Assembly (NCBI RefSeq): GCF_014904755.1
Contig: NZ_JACZFQ010000131.1
Location: 1 to 38,945, forward strand
DNA from: Neoluteolibacter marinus
GTDB lineage: Bacteria; Verrucomicrobiota; Verrucomicrobiia; Verrucomicrobiales; Akkermansiaceae
Reading direction: 5' to 3'
DNA: 38,945 bases
Made by a program: the position numbers and the translations under genes. The notes under the pieces were generated by a model. It saw nothing but the letters and a program-made list of their open reading frames with translations, was not told the origin of the DNA and searched no databases. The stretch's first letter is position 1. Each line of letters begins with the position of its first letter. Below are positions 34,231 to 38,945 of this stretch, piece after piece.

Positions 34231-34614
34231 TCAGCTTTTCCAAAGGGCACTGTAAGGTTCAAAAACCCAGAGTCCATTCTTCTTTGCGCCCACCACCGGC
34301 CCTCCTCCCCAGAGCTCTCCCCGGATGTAGCCAGCGGTAATCACTATCGCTTCGGATGTCCCCTCAATCTCGACGAAATACTTCGGCCTGGATCGAGGGT
34401 CGATCAGAGATGATCCGATCGTAGCCAGTTCTCTCCGCCCGGAAAACATACCGTCGCCCTCCAACTTGTGGACGATCTGTTCAATATCAGACTTAGTAAC
34501 ACCCGCATGATTGGCGACATCCACTTCGCCAATGTGAGGCCATGAGATCCAGGCGATGTAGCCAACCAATGCGGCACACAAGGATAGCAACGCTCGATTT
34601 CGTCTTACCTTCAT
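34231..34614 (-). CDS. Hypothetical membrane-anchored cassette protein
   Basis: 127 residues from the ATG at 34614; a TTG two codons upstream is possible. One N-terminal TM segment (LLSLCAALVGYIAWISWPHIG), then a periplasmic or external part: VTKSDIEQIVHKLEGDGMFS, YFVEIEGTSEAIVITAGYIRGELWGGGPVVGAKKNGLWVF. No family recognised. The start follows directly after the attC core at 34622-34628, so it is the first gene of its cassette. Confidence 0.7.
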   Translation of the reverse strand: MKVRRNRALLSLCAALVGYIAWISWPHIGEVDVANHAGVTKSDIEQIVHKLEGDGMFSGRRELATIGSSLIDPRSRPKYFVEIEGTSEAIVITAGYIRGELWGGGPVVGAKKNGLWVFEPYSALWKS

Positions 34615-34993
34615 TTCCAAGGTCGAACGTTTGATCGCATCCGGCGGCGCAATGGAAGCCCGGATTCATTCTGAGATTGATGGGCTTCGCTTGCTTCTTG
34701 GGGTCAACCACAATGAAATTGAGACGGAACGCCGCTGGCTCACCAGGGATCTCAACGCCGGTCCGCGACATGCTCCGCAGATAATCAATCACCTCATCGA
34801 ACGACGCTTTATCAAAAGCGACAACTGGAACGATGATCTTCTGCGCAAAGTCCCGTGTTCGAGAAATCGTCGGGTGTGTCGTTTCGTATTGGACAGCTCG
34901 TGAGCCTGAAATCCCAACGCGCGTCGCCAGATATCCGATGAGCTCGCCGACAAGCAGCGAACAAAGAACAGAGATCGTGGTGTGTCTGGTCAC
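34493..34993 (-). CDS. STN-like domain protein, running through its own attC
   Basis: 166 residues from a GTG start. The N-terminus is a TM or signal segment (ISVLCSLLVGELIGYLATRVGISG). The region VVAFDKASFDEVIDYLRSMSR...RLNFIVVDPKKQAKPINLRM resembles the STN-like segment of verrucomicrobial proteins that have FDEAIEFLRxKS...INxVLK. The remaining domain is missing. From about residue 107 the frame translates the attC (34622-34672) and then the next gene out of frame, overlapping it by 122 bases. The gene therefore lost its proper end. Truncated and possibly non-functional. Confidence 0.6.
   Translation of the reverse strand: MTRHTTISVLCSLLVGELIGYLATRVGISGSRAVQYETTHPTISRTRDFAQKIIVPVVAFDKASFDEVIDYLRSMSRTGVEIPGEPAAFRLNFIVVDPKKQAKPINLRMNPGFHCAAGCDQTFDLGNEGKTKSSVAILVCRIGWLHRLDLMASHWRSGCRQSCGCY
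34622..34675 (-). other. attC (after the STN-like cassette)
   Basis: Minus strand: TGAATCCGGGCTTCC, then GCCGCCGGATG, then AAACGTTCGACC, with core GTTCGAC at 34628-34622. It is closely related to the attC at 35000-35050, which shares TGAATYCGGGCTTCC and GCCGCMGGATG. About 50 bases. Confidence 0.7.
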
Positions 34994-34999
34994 GGATTT

Positions 35000-35050
35000 C
35001 GGTCGAACGCGTTAGGCCATCCTGCGGCTCGCAGGAAGCCCGAATTCAAC
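35000..35050 (-). other. attC (after the three-TM cassette gene)
   Basis: Minus strand: TTGAATTCGGGCTTCCTGCG, AGC, CGCAGGATGGCC, then TAACGCGTTCGACC. TCCTGCG/CGCAGGA make a perfect inner stem, with mismatches outside as in attC folds. The core is GTTCGAC at 35006-35000. Confidence 0.7.
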
Positions 35051-35429
35051 AAGGCGGCTTATCGCCGTCGGATGCGCCAGCTTGTTCACTTCTTCCACGT
35101 CTGTGGACGATGAGCGATGCCAATAAAACGCATGTGACGTGCTGTATGAGGGGGGCTGCGATGATTGCACTGTCGATCAGAAAATCCCGATTGCTAGCGC
35201 TGTAGAATTCTGGAATAGCCAATACTTGATATGGGCCCCAGAGCCGGATTGGCGCCAAATGGCCGTCGCCACCGTGGATCGGAATGAATAGGGTTCCGAC
35301 GACAAGGATGATCAAAATCGCCAGATACGGCCCCCTCCGTGCGCGAGGCTTTCGATAGAACGCCCAAACATGCAACACTGAGATGGCTGAAGCCAGTGCT
35401 ATTACAGCAATGATGATGGTATCCGACAC
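35046..35429 (-). CDS. Hypothetical three-TM membrane cassette protein
   Basis: 127 residues from a GTG start. Hydrophobic segments IIIAVIALASAISVLHVWAFY, YLAILIILVVGTLFIPI and IIAAPLIQHVTCVLLASLIV give three likely TM helices, with a polar tail (RRGRSEQAGASDGDKPPC). No family recognised. The stop lies at the beginning of the attC at 35000-35050. The start is about 25 bases after the core at 35454. Confidence 0.65.
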   Translation of the reverse strand: MSDTIIIAVIALASAISVLHVWAFYRKPRARRGPYLAILIILVVGTLFIPIHGGDGHLAPIRLWGPYQVLAIPEFYSASNRDFLIDSAIIAAPLIQHVTCVLLASLIVHRRGRSEQAGASDGDKPPC

Positions 35430-35453
35430 GAGGCGGCGTTTGTTTGATTTTTA

Positions 35454-35506
35454 ATCGAACTTGGTAGCTATGGCACGGCGGTGTCGAGATTCCAGAGCGC
35501 AGCAAC
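35454..35506 (-). other. attC-like site (after the DUF6331-like cassette)
   Basis: The right core GTTCGAT (35460-35454) is preceded by AGCTACCA. GGTTGCT near the stop codon can pair with AGCTACC. It is short and weaker than the others. Confidence 0.4.
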
Positions 35507-35884
35507 CTAGCGAGCTTGCCCGCCGTTGCCACGCTTGCCTTGTTCGGCCTTGGCTTTCAGATGTGCTTCGCAAGAGCCGATGAGCCCACGAATCATGTCA
35601 CACCACTGATCAACGGCATCACCATCCTCCCAATATCGATTGATCCGGTCATTCGACGGCTCATCGTGACAGCTCTTCGCGCGCTCCCGGAACTCTTCCA
35701 CTTGCCTCCGTGCAAGATCAAGGTCCAGCGCGGCGACGCTCCTCTCCGTCCATTCGTTCTCGGCGATTGCCTCCGGGGAATAGTCGAAAGCATCTTCGCC
35801 ACAGCAGCCGGCAACACAGTGGATCTCGTGAGCGGCGATGAAATCAATCAAAGGGCTGGGAATATCGATTTCGGTCTCCGCCAT
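35507..35884 (-). CDS. DUF6331-like cassette protein
   Basis: 125 residues from the ATG at 35884; the longer frame to 35932 reads through the attC. Soluble. The block IDFIAAHEIHCVAGCCGEDAFDYSPEAI (about 12-39) has a Cys pattern that I associate with DUF6331. The C-terminal half is helical and acidic (LDLDLARRQVEEFRERAKSC, then VDQWCDMIRGLIGSCEAHL). The family name is from memory and not certain. The start follows directly after core GTTCGGT at 35892-35898. Confidence 0.65.
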   Translation of the reverse strand: MAETEIDIPSPLIDFIAAHEIHCVAGCCGEDAFDYSPEAIAENEWTERSVAALDLDLARRQVEEFRERAKSCHDEPSNDRINRYWEDGDAVDQWCDMIRGLIGSCEAHLKAKAEQGKRGNGGQAR

Positions 35885-35891
35885 ACTTTTT

Positions 35892-36024
35892 ACCGAACGT
35901 TTGAGTCCCGTAACGCCCTGCCGAGGGCGCAAGTCGGCGTCAGCTTACAGTTCCGTGATTTCCTGTCGATTTCAACCCGTGGCTGGCAGGACTTGGATCT
36001 GCAACGATTTACTCTGCTTCTTTT
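35892..36024 (-). other. attC (after the DUF1444 cassette)
   Basis: The right end reads GGGACTCAAACGTTCGGT (core 35898-35892). AAGTCCTGCC on the left pairs with GGCAGG...GGGACT on the right. The left core is poorly conserved; the GCCGAGT at the gene end may be it. About 130 bases. Confidence 0.65.
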
Positions 36025-36597
36025 TTACTCGGCATGGCCCTCGTATTTCACCCAATCGTCCCCACTTCGCCTGAGGAAGGTTCGGGACAATGGCTTGTCT
36101 GCCACTTCGAGCATGCGTGAGGTCAAGGCCCTCAGCTCTGAAATATTCTCTGGGCTGGAATCGCCGACGAAGTAGATGATGTCTCTGGCCGGAACCGACG
36201 CTACAATGTCCCCCTCAACCATCGCCTGGACCGAGTCCCATACTTCCGGAAGAAGCAGAAGTGTAGCCTCGTAGTCGCCGCCAGCCGTGAGCATCGTCAC
36301 CCGCGCCCCTTGGTGCGCTTGAACCTCAAGCTCCAGGTTCCGTAAATTCGAGATCGCGCGCTCATGGAGTTCATCGGAGCTGACGCCGAGCTCCTCGCGA
36401 TCGCCCTGCGATACGATCTCGAAATGGGTGCCAGTATCAAAGGCATAAAGAACGAGAATATCCCCTGGCAGCCCCCGCACTACTGGCGAATCTTCCGGCG
36501 TGAGTTTGATTGATCCCTGACCCGCATCCGGCAAGTCGACGTAGATTCGCGGAACGACGCTCTCGATTGCTTTCGGGCTAATTTTTTCTTCCTCCAT
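36025..36597 (-). CDS. DUF1444 / YtpQ-like protein (cassette)
   Basis: 190 residues. Matches DUF1444 in order: DILVLYAFDTGTHFEIVSQGDREELGVSSDELHERAISNLRNLELEV, then LTAGGDYEATLLLLPEVWDSVQAMVEGDIVASVPARDIIYFVGDSS. Soluble. Family function unknown; in Bacillus relatives it is a housekeeping protein of unassigned role. The start ATG is 15 bases after core GTTCGGC at 36613-36619. Confidence 0.8.
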   Translation of the reverse strand: MEEEKISPKAIESVVPRIYVDLPDAGQGSIKLTPEDSPVVRGLPGDILVLYAFDTGTHFEIVSQGDREELGVSSDELHERAISNLRNLELEVQAHQGARVTMLTAGGDYEATLLLLPEVWDSVQAMVEGDIVASVPARDIIYFVGDSSPENISELRALTSRMLEVADKPLSRTFLRRSGDDWVKYEGHAE

Positions 36598-36612
36598 GGT
36601 GATACCGAAATT

Positions 36613-36632
36613 GCCGAACGACTTCGTTAGGC
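36613..36632 (-). other. Minimal 20-bp attC remnant
   Basis: Left core GCCTAAC (36632-36626) begins right after the stop of the 36633 gene, and right core GTTCGGC (36619-36613) follows after only six bases (GAAGTC). All the folding arm normally in between is missing. Confidence 0.65.
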
Positions 36633-37085
36633 CTACTTCGCCTTGAAAGCGATCGTCTCAAAGATCTTTCTGGCAAGATCCACCTCCTTCTCGGACTTGC
36701 AGGCTGCAGACATGCTCAAGGCCATGCCTTTCTCCAACTTGAAGCGGACCTGCGTCGAATAAGGGAGACCTGCGTGAAGCTCCCGCTTGGCCGTGCCCAG
36801 GCGTGCCGCTTTGCCATCAATCTTCAAGTCCTCGAACCTCGTGTCCTTTGGCCAGTCCCTGAAGTCGTTCGAGTTGATCCCGTAGTCAAATATCACCTTA
36901 ATCCCGGCTGCCACATACTCCTCAACGAAAGAATCCCTGCCGCGTGCACCGGTCTTCTTGAAAGAAGGAGGAACAGAGAAGGAGAACGACTTGTTCTCAA
37001 TCTCCTTCCACTTGTCCTCCCCCCGGGCCGGAATGGCGAGCAAGAGCACTGCTGCGAAGAATCCGAGTAATGTAATCGTGCGCAT
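36633..37085 (-). CDS. Exported hypothetical protein (cassette)
   Basis: 150 residues from the ATG at 37085; the longer frame reads through the attC. Signal peptide TITLLGFFAAVLLLAIPARGE. The mature part is strand-rich: WKEIENKSFSFSVPPSFKKTGARGRDSFVEEYVAAGIKVIFDYGINSNDF, then VRFKLEKGMALSMSAACKSEKEVDLARKIFETI. This looks like a single-domain secreted protein (PsbP/LpqN-like beta fold is possible) without catalytic motifs. The stop is followed directly by attC core GCCTAAC. Confidence 0.7.
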   Translation of the reverse strand: MRTITLLGFFAAVLLLAIPARGEDKWKEIENKSFSFSVPPSFKKTGARGRDSFVEEYVAAGIKVIFDYGINSNDFRDWPKDTRFEDLKIDGKAARLGTAKRELHAGLPYSTQVRFKLEKGMALSMSAACKSEKEVDLARKIFETIAFKAK

Positions 37086-37094
37086 ACCTGATCG

Positions 37095-37159
37095 GCCTAG
37101 CGTTTCAGAGAGGAGGCGCGGACGCAAGGCCGCGCGCCGGGACATCGGGGACGTTCCGC
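37095..37159 (-). other. attC (after the PEP-CTERM gene)
   Basis: Minus strand: left core GCGGAAC (37159-37153), an inner GC-rich palindrome (GGCGCG...CGCGCC), then CTCTGAAACGCTAGGC with core GCTAGGC (37101-37095). 65 bases, the usual attC length. Confidence 0.65.
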
Positions 37160-37190
37160 ATTCACGAAGCGGCGGGCAACCAGACGGCGG

Positions 37191-37790
37191 TCAAGCGACG
37201 CCCCCCCCGGCCTGCTCGGCCCTTTGATTCCTGCGGCGGCGCCCTAGCAGAGTGAACAACCCCAATGCGGTGAAAACGCTCGCCGTTGGTTCCGGAATGG
37301 GCACTCCCAGCGCCATTGCTGTCCCGGTTGGCGGGTTGGTGGCGAAGACGCCCGCTGCTCCCCAATGGAAATCAAGTGTAGCTCCTCCCGTTGGATCAAA
37401 TTGGGCATTCGTCCAAGTCGCTGAATAGGTGCCTGTCACATCCCCTCCCACCACGTATGAAGAGTTTGCGGCGGTAGCCAAGGTGAACGGGTATCTGCCG
37501 GGCTGATTGATGGTGTAGAAATCGAACAGCCCATTCGCGTTCGTGGTGGAAAAGGTGACAGCGGTCCCTGTTGAAACATGATCGAGCATGAAGGACCCTG
37601 TCGCAGCGGTGATGAAAATCTGCTGGTTGAAGGTGCCGGGTGACGGCCCTTCTAAAGTCCCAGCCAAATCGAATGTGATTGAATTGGGTGTCAGGCTCAC
37701 ATTGCTGACAACGACAGCAGCCGTTGCTGCCCCCATCGGGAAGAACAGGAGTGCGGCGAGAGCCCAAAATGTTCTCAGTGTGTACCTCAT
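37191..37790 (-). CDS. PEP-CTERM protein (cassette)
   Basis: 199 residues from the ATG at 37790, chosen because it starts 9 bases after the stop of the gene before it; the longer frame is out of register. Signal peptide LRTFWALAALLFFPMGAATAA. The mature part is a beta-sandwich (VVVSNVSLTPNSITFDLAGTLEG, then YTINQPGRYPFTLATAANSSYVVGG). The C-terminal sorting signal is IPEPTASVFTALGLFTLLGRRRR: PEP, hydrophobic helix, Arg-rich tail. An exosortase cuts such tails. Two genes share one cassette here, as there is no attC between this gene and the one at 37799. Confidence 0.85.
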   Translation of the reverse strand: MRYTLRTFWALAALLFFPMGAATAAVVVSNVSLTPNSITFDLAGTLEGPSPGTFNQQIFITAATGSFMLDHVSTGTAVTFSTTNANGLFDFYTINQPGRYPFTLATAANSSYVVGGDVTGTYSATWTNAQFDPTGGATLDFHWGAAGVFATNPPTGTAMALGVPIPEPTASVFTALGLFTLLGRRRRNQRAEQAGGGVA

Positions 37791-37798
37791 CGGTGCGG

Positions 37799-38266
37799 TT
37801 AATCTGAGATTCTCCGCGTTGTTGGGACTCCGCGGGATCCGCCCCACTCGTCGTGGGAAAAATGGAGAATCTTGCTGCCCTTCGGGCCGATCAAATACAG
37901 GTCCCATAGTGAGGAAACAGCACATTCGGTCATCCGGCGGACATACTCGAAATCGGCATTCGACGCCAGGTGGGCTGGGATCTCGTGAAGCCAACGGGTC
38001 TCACCAATATCGGCTCGAATCGCCCGAAAGTCTTCTGACCGATCAATAGATGGCCAGACTCCCCATTCAGTGATCCAAATTAAGATCCGAGATGCCGATC
38101 TGAATTCCGCCAGTCGCTCCATAGCGATCGCAATGCGGTCCCCTGAATCGGCGGGCAGCTCAAACCGGTCTACCAAGATCTCGGACGATGGGCCTGAGCG
38201 TTGATCGGATGGGACTCCTAGGTTGCGACACCACTCGGCGGCTTGCTTAGCGGTGAGTGATTTCAT
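37799..38266 (-). CDS. Hypothetical cassette protein
   Basis: 155 residues from the ATG at 38266; the longer frame reads through the attC. Soluble. LTAKQAAEWCRNLGVP at the start, FRSASRILIWITEWGVWPSIDRSEDF in the middle, and YVRRMTECAVSSLWDLYLIGPKGSKILHFSHDEWGG at the end. No family recognised. The ATG follows 5 bases after core GTTCGGC at 38272-38278. It shares its cassette with the PEP-CTERM gene. Confidence 0.7.
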   Translation of the reverse strand: MKSLTAKQAAEWCRNLGVPSDQRSGPSSEILVDRFELPADSGDRIAIAMERLAEFRSASRILIWITEWGVWPSIDRSEDFRAIRADIGETRWLHEIPAHLASNADFEYVRRMTECAVSSLWDLYLIGPKGSKILHFSHDEWGGSRGVPTTRRISD

Positions 38267-38271
38267 TCTTT

Positions 38272-38393
38272 GCCGAACGTCGAGTCCTCCTAGGCCTGAC
38301 CGGGGGCGAGGGTGGAACACGGGGTTGAGATTGTAGCGGCCTTGAAAGCTGGAATTGGAGGCGGGACAGGCGTTAGGTGACGTCTTGTTCGGC
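38272..38393 (-). other. attC (after the DUF805 cassette)
   Basis: Minus strand: left core GCCGAAC (38393-38387) is the exact complement of right core GTTCGGC (38278-38272). The left core lies inside the coding end of the DUF805 gene. The right end reads GGACTCGACGTTCGGC. About 122 bases. Confidence 0.75.
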
Positions 38394-38762
38394 ATTGGCT
38401 GTTACCATCCGTCTTACCAGTTTGCGTGTTCCTCTTGTCCCTCTCTCGCCTGGCGCAGGGAGGAAGCCGCACTCAATGAAATACCAAGTCCACCCTACCA
38501 CTGGCACCAATCCGGCTAGCAAAAGCCACGGTGAACGTTCGCGGTCCCGCATCCTCCGCACTGACACAGCAATCGACATCCAGAGAGACACGATCACACA
38601 GAGAAACAAGCCTCCAGCCTGAACGTAACGAAGACTGGCGTCCGAATCGAGCGACAGGAACCCGAAGATCAGGCAGAGTTGCGCGACTAGGTCGGTGATG
38701 ATAGAAATCACCCACCACTCGAAGCGGTCCGATCTACCTGAGAATGAGAATAGGTATTTCAT
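38373..38762 (-). CDS. DUF805 family membrane protein (cassette)
   Basis: 129 residues from the ATG at 38762; the longer frame reads through the attC. DUF805 layout: YLFSFSGRSDRFEWW at the N-terminus, hydrophobic segments VISIITDLVAQLCLIFGFLSL and YVQAGGLFLCVIVSLWMSIAVSV, then VRRMRDRERSPWLLLAGLVPVVGWTWYFIECGF, and a polar tail. Inner membrane; function unknown. The start is 5 bases after core GTTCGGC at 38768-38774. Its own attC core GCCGAAC lies within its last codons. Confidence 0.85.
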   Translation of the reverse strand: MKYLFSFSGRSDRFEWWVISIITDLVAQLCLIFGFLSLDSDASLRYVQAGGLFLCVIVSLWMSIAVSVRRMRDRERSPWLLLAGLVPVVGWTWYFIECGFLPAPGERGTRGTRKLVRRMVTANAEQDVT

Positions 38763-38767
38763 TTTCT

Positions 38768-38886
38768 GCCGAACGTCGAGGCCTGGCACCCGCTACCGGG
38801 AGCGCCCCTCCGATTCAGGTTGAGGTTTGTCGTTACCCTCCGACTTCGACTCGGGGCGGGTAGCGGGTTGCCCAGTGCCGGCTTGT
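38768..38886 (-). other. attC interrupted by the right-hand intron
   Basis: Right core GTTCGGC (38774-38768). The long stem GGCAC, CCCGCTACC, GCCCC pairs with GGGGC, GGTAGCGGG, GTGCC (arms 38785-38797 against 38859-38879). The left core is cut: on the plus strand the site ends TTGT at 38886 and the intron begins. TTGT|T is the group IIC-attC target. Confidence 0.75.
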
Positions 38887-38945
38887 GTATGCCCATCATG
38901 GGCGGGAACCAAAGGGGGTTCAAGTCCCCCGTGTGATGAAACGAT
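38887..38945 (+). mobile_element. Group IIC intron, 5' end
   Basis: Begins GTATGCCCATCATGGGCG, the position-by-position equivalent of the GTGTGCCC...GGG start (GUGYG box plus first stem) of group IIC introns; one base differs from GUGYG. The next hairpin is AAAGGGGGTTCAAGTCCCCC. It inserts directly after TTGT of an attC, in the direction opposite to the cassettes. It probably belongs to the same intron family as the 3' end at 1-90. Most of it lies beyond the window. Confidence 0.7.

Larger units (their letters stand above)
33058..38886 (-). mobile_element. Integron gene-cassette array (no integrase visible)
   Basis: Eleven short genes in one direction with palindromic attC-like sites between nearly all of them. 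On the minus strand the recurring right-hand end is ACTYRACGTTCGGY or a variant, followed within about 10-30 bases by the next start codon. Left-hand cores include GGCTAAC, GCCTAAC and GCCGAAC. GC is lower than in the flanking envelope genes. The signal-peptidase-like cassette at 91-628 has the same architecture. No tyrosine recombinase (IntI) or clear attI is in the window, so the platform end of the array must lie elsewhere, or the array has lost its integrase. Confidence 0.8.

Noticed and set aside
34623-35015. GTTAGGC on the plus strand (35009-35015) as a standard attC core in plus orientation
   Set aside because: All cassette genes read on the minus strand, and the better-placed core for that site is GTTCGAC next to the start codon.
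38911-38931. GGGGGTTCAAGTCCCCC looks like a tRNA T-arm
   Set aside because: No acceptor, D or anticodon arms surround it, and it lies inside the intron 5' part just after the GTATGCCC...GGG stem.

Overview
The window looks like a high-GC member of the Verrucomicrobiota, probably Luteolibacter- or Haloferula-like. The signs are a planctomycete/verrucomicrobial-type ECF sigma factor coupled to a FecR-LamG membrane protein, very large secreted proteins, a CxPxR sulfatase, a PEP-CTERM protein, and dispersed palindromic repeats with CTC/CTT-rich tracts. This is inference from gene content; no marker gene is present.

Layout. (1) 1-90 is the 3' end (domains V and VI) of a group IIC intron. It sits in the attC of a single gene cassette (91-628) that encodes a signal-peptidase-I-like lipoprotein without its catalytic residues. 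(2) 895-2720 holds phage-like debris: a holin-like membrane protein, a decayed amidase and a fibronectin-type protein. (3) 2870-4497 is two copies of a ~540-bp repeat around a small membrane-protein gene; both copies carry the end of a FecR-LamG gene. (4) 4446-13413 is an ECF sigma / FecR-LamG operon facing two giant secreted proteins. (5) 13857-32719 is a chromosomal, mostly cell-envelope region: an OprB-type porin, a GH99-like hydrolase, LysR, an Omp85-type barrel, aquaporin, a SnoaL-like protein, a low-complexity/TPR protein, a lipoprotein hydrolase, an outer-membrane transporter-like protein, two MscS channels around a DUF1328 gene, an SpoIIAA-like protein, a sulfatase, a HIT-protein remnant and a lipoprotein. 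(6) 32863-33005 is an IS110-type transposase remnant. (7) 33058-38886 is an integron gene-cassette array with about ten cassettes, all read on the minus strand, separated by attC-like sites ending in GTTCGRY/GTTCGGY-type core sites. (8) 38887-38945 is the 5' end of a second (or the same) group IIC intron, again inserted in an attC after TTGT.

The most notable system is the cassette array. It has lower GC than its surroundings, short mostly unknown genes in one direction, core sites before most genes, attC-like palindromes after them, and group IIC introns at exactly the TTGT|T position described for group IIC-attC introns. No integrase gene or clear attI is visible, so the platform is incomplete here. 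Cassette products include DMP19 (DUF4375), DUF1444, DUF805, a PEP-CTERM protein and several secreted or membrane proteins.

Both ends of the window lie inside intron sequence, which suggests the contig was cut at a repeated element. The two half-sites together make one complete attC core, so the two ends may belong to one insertion.
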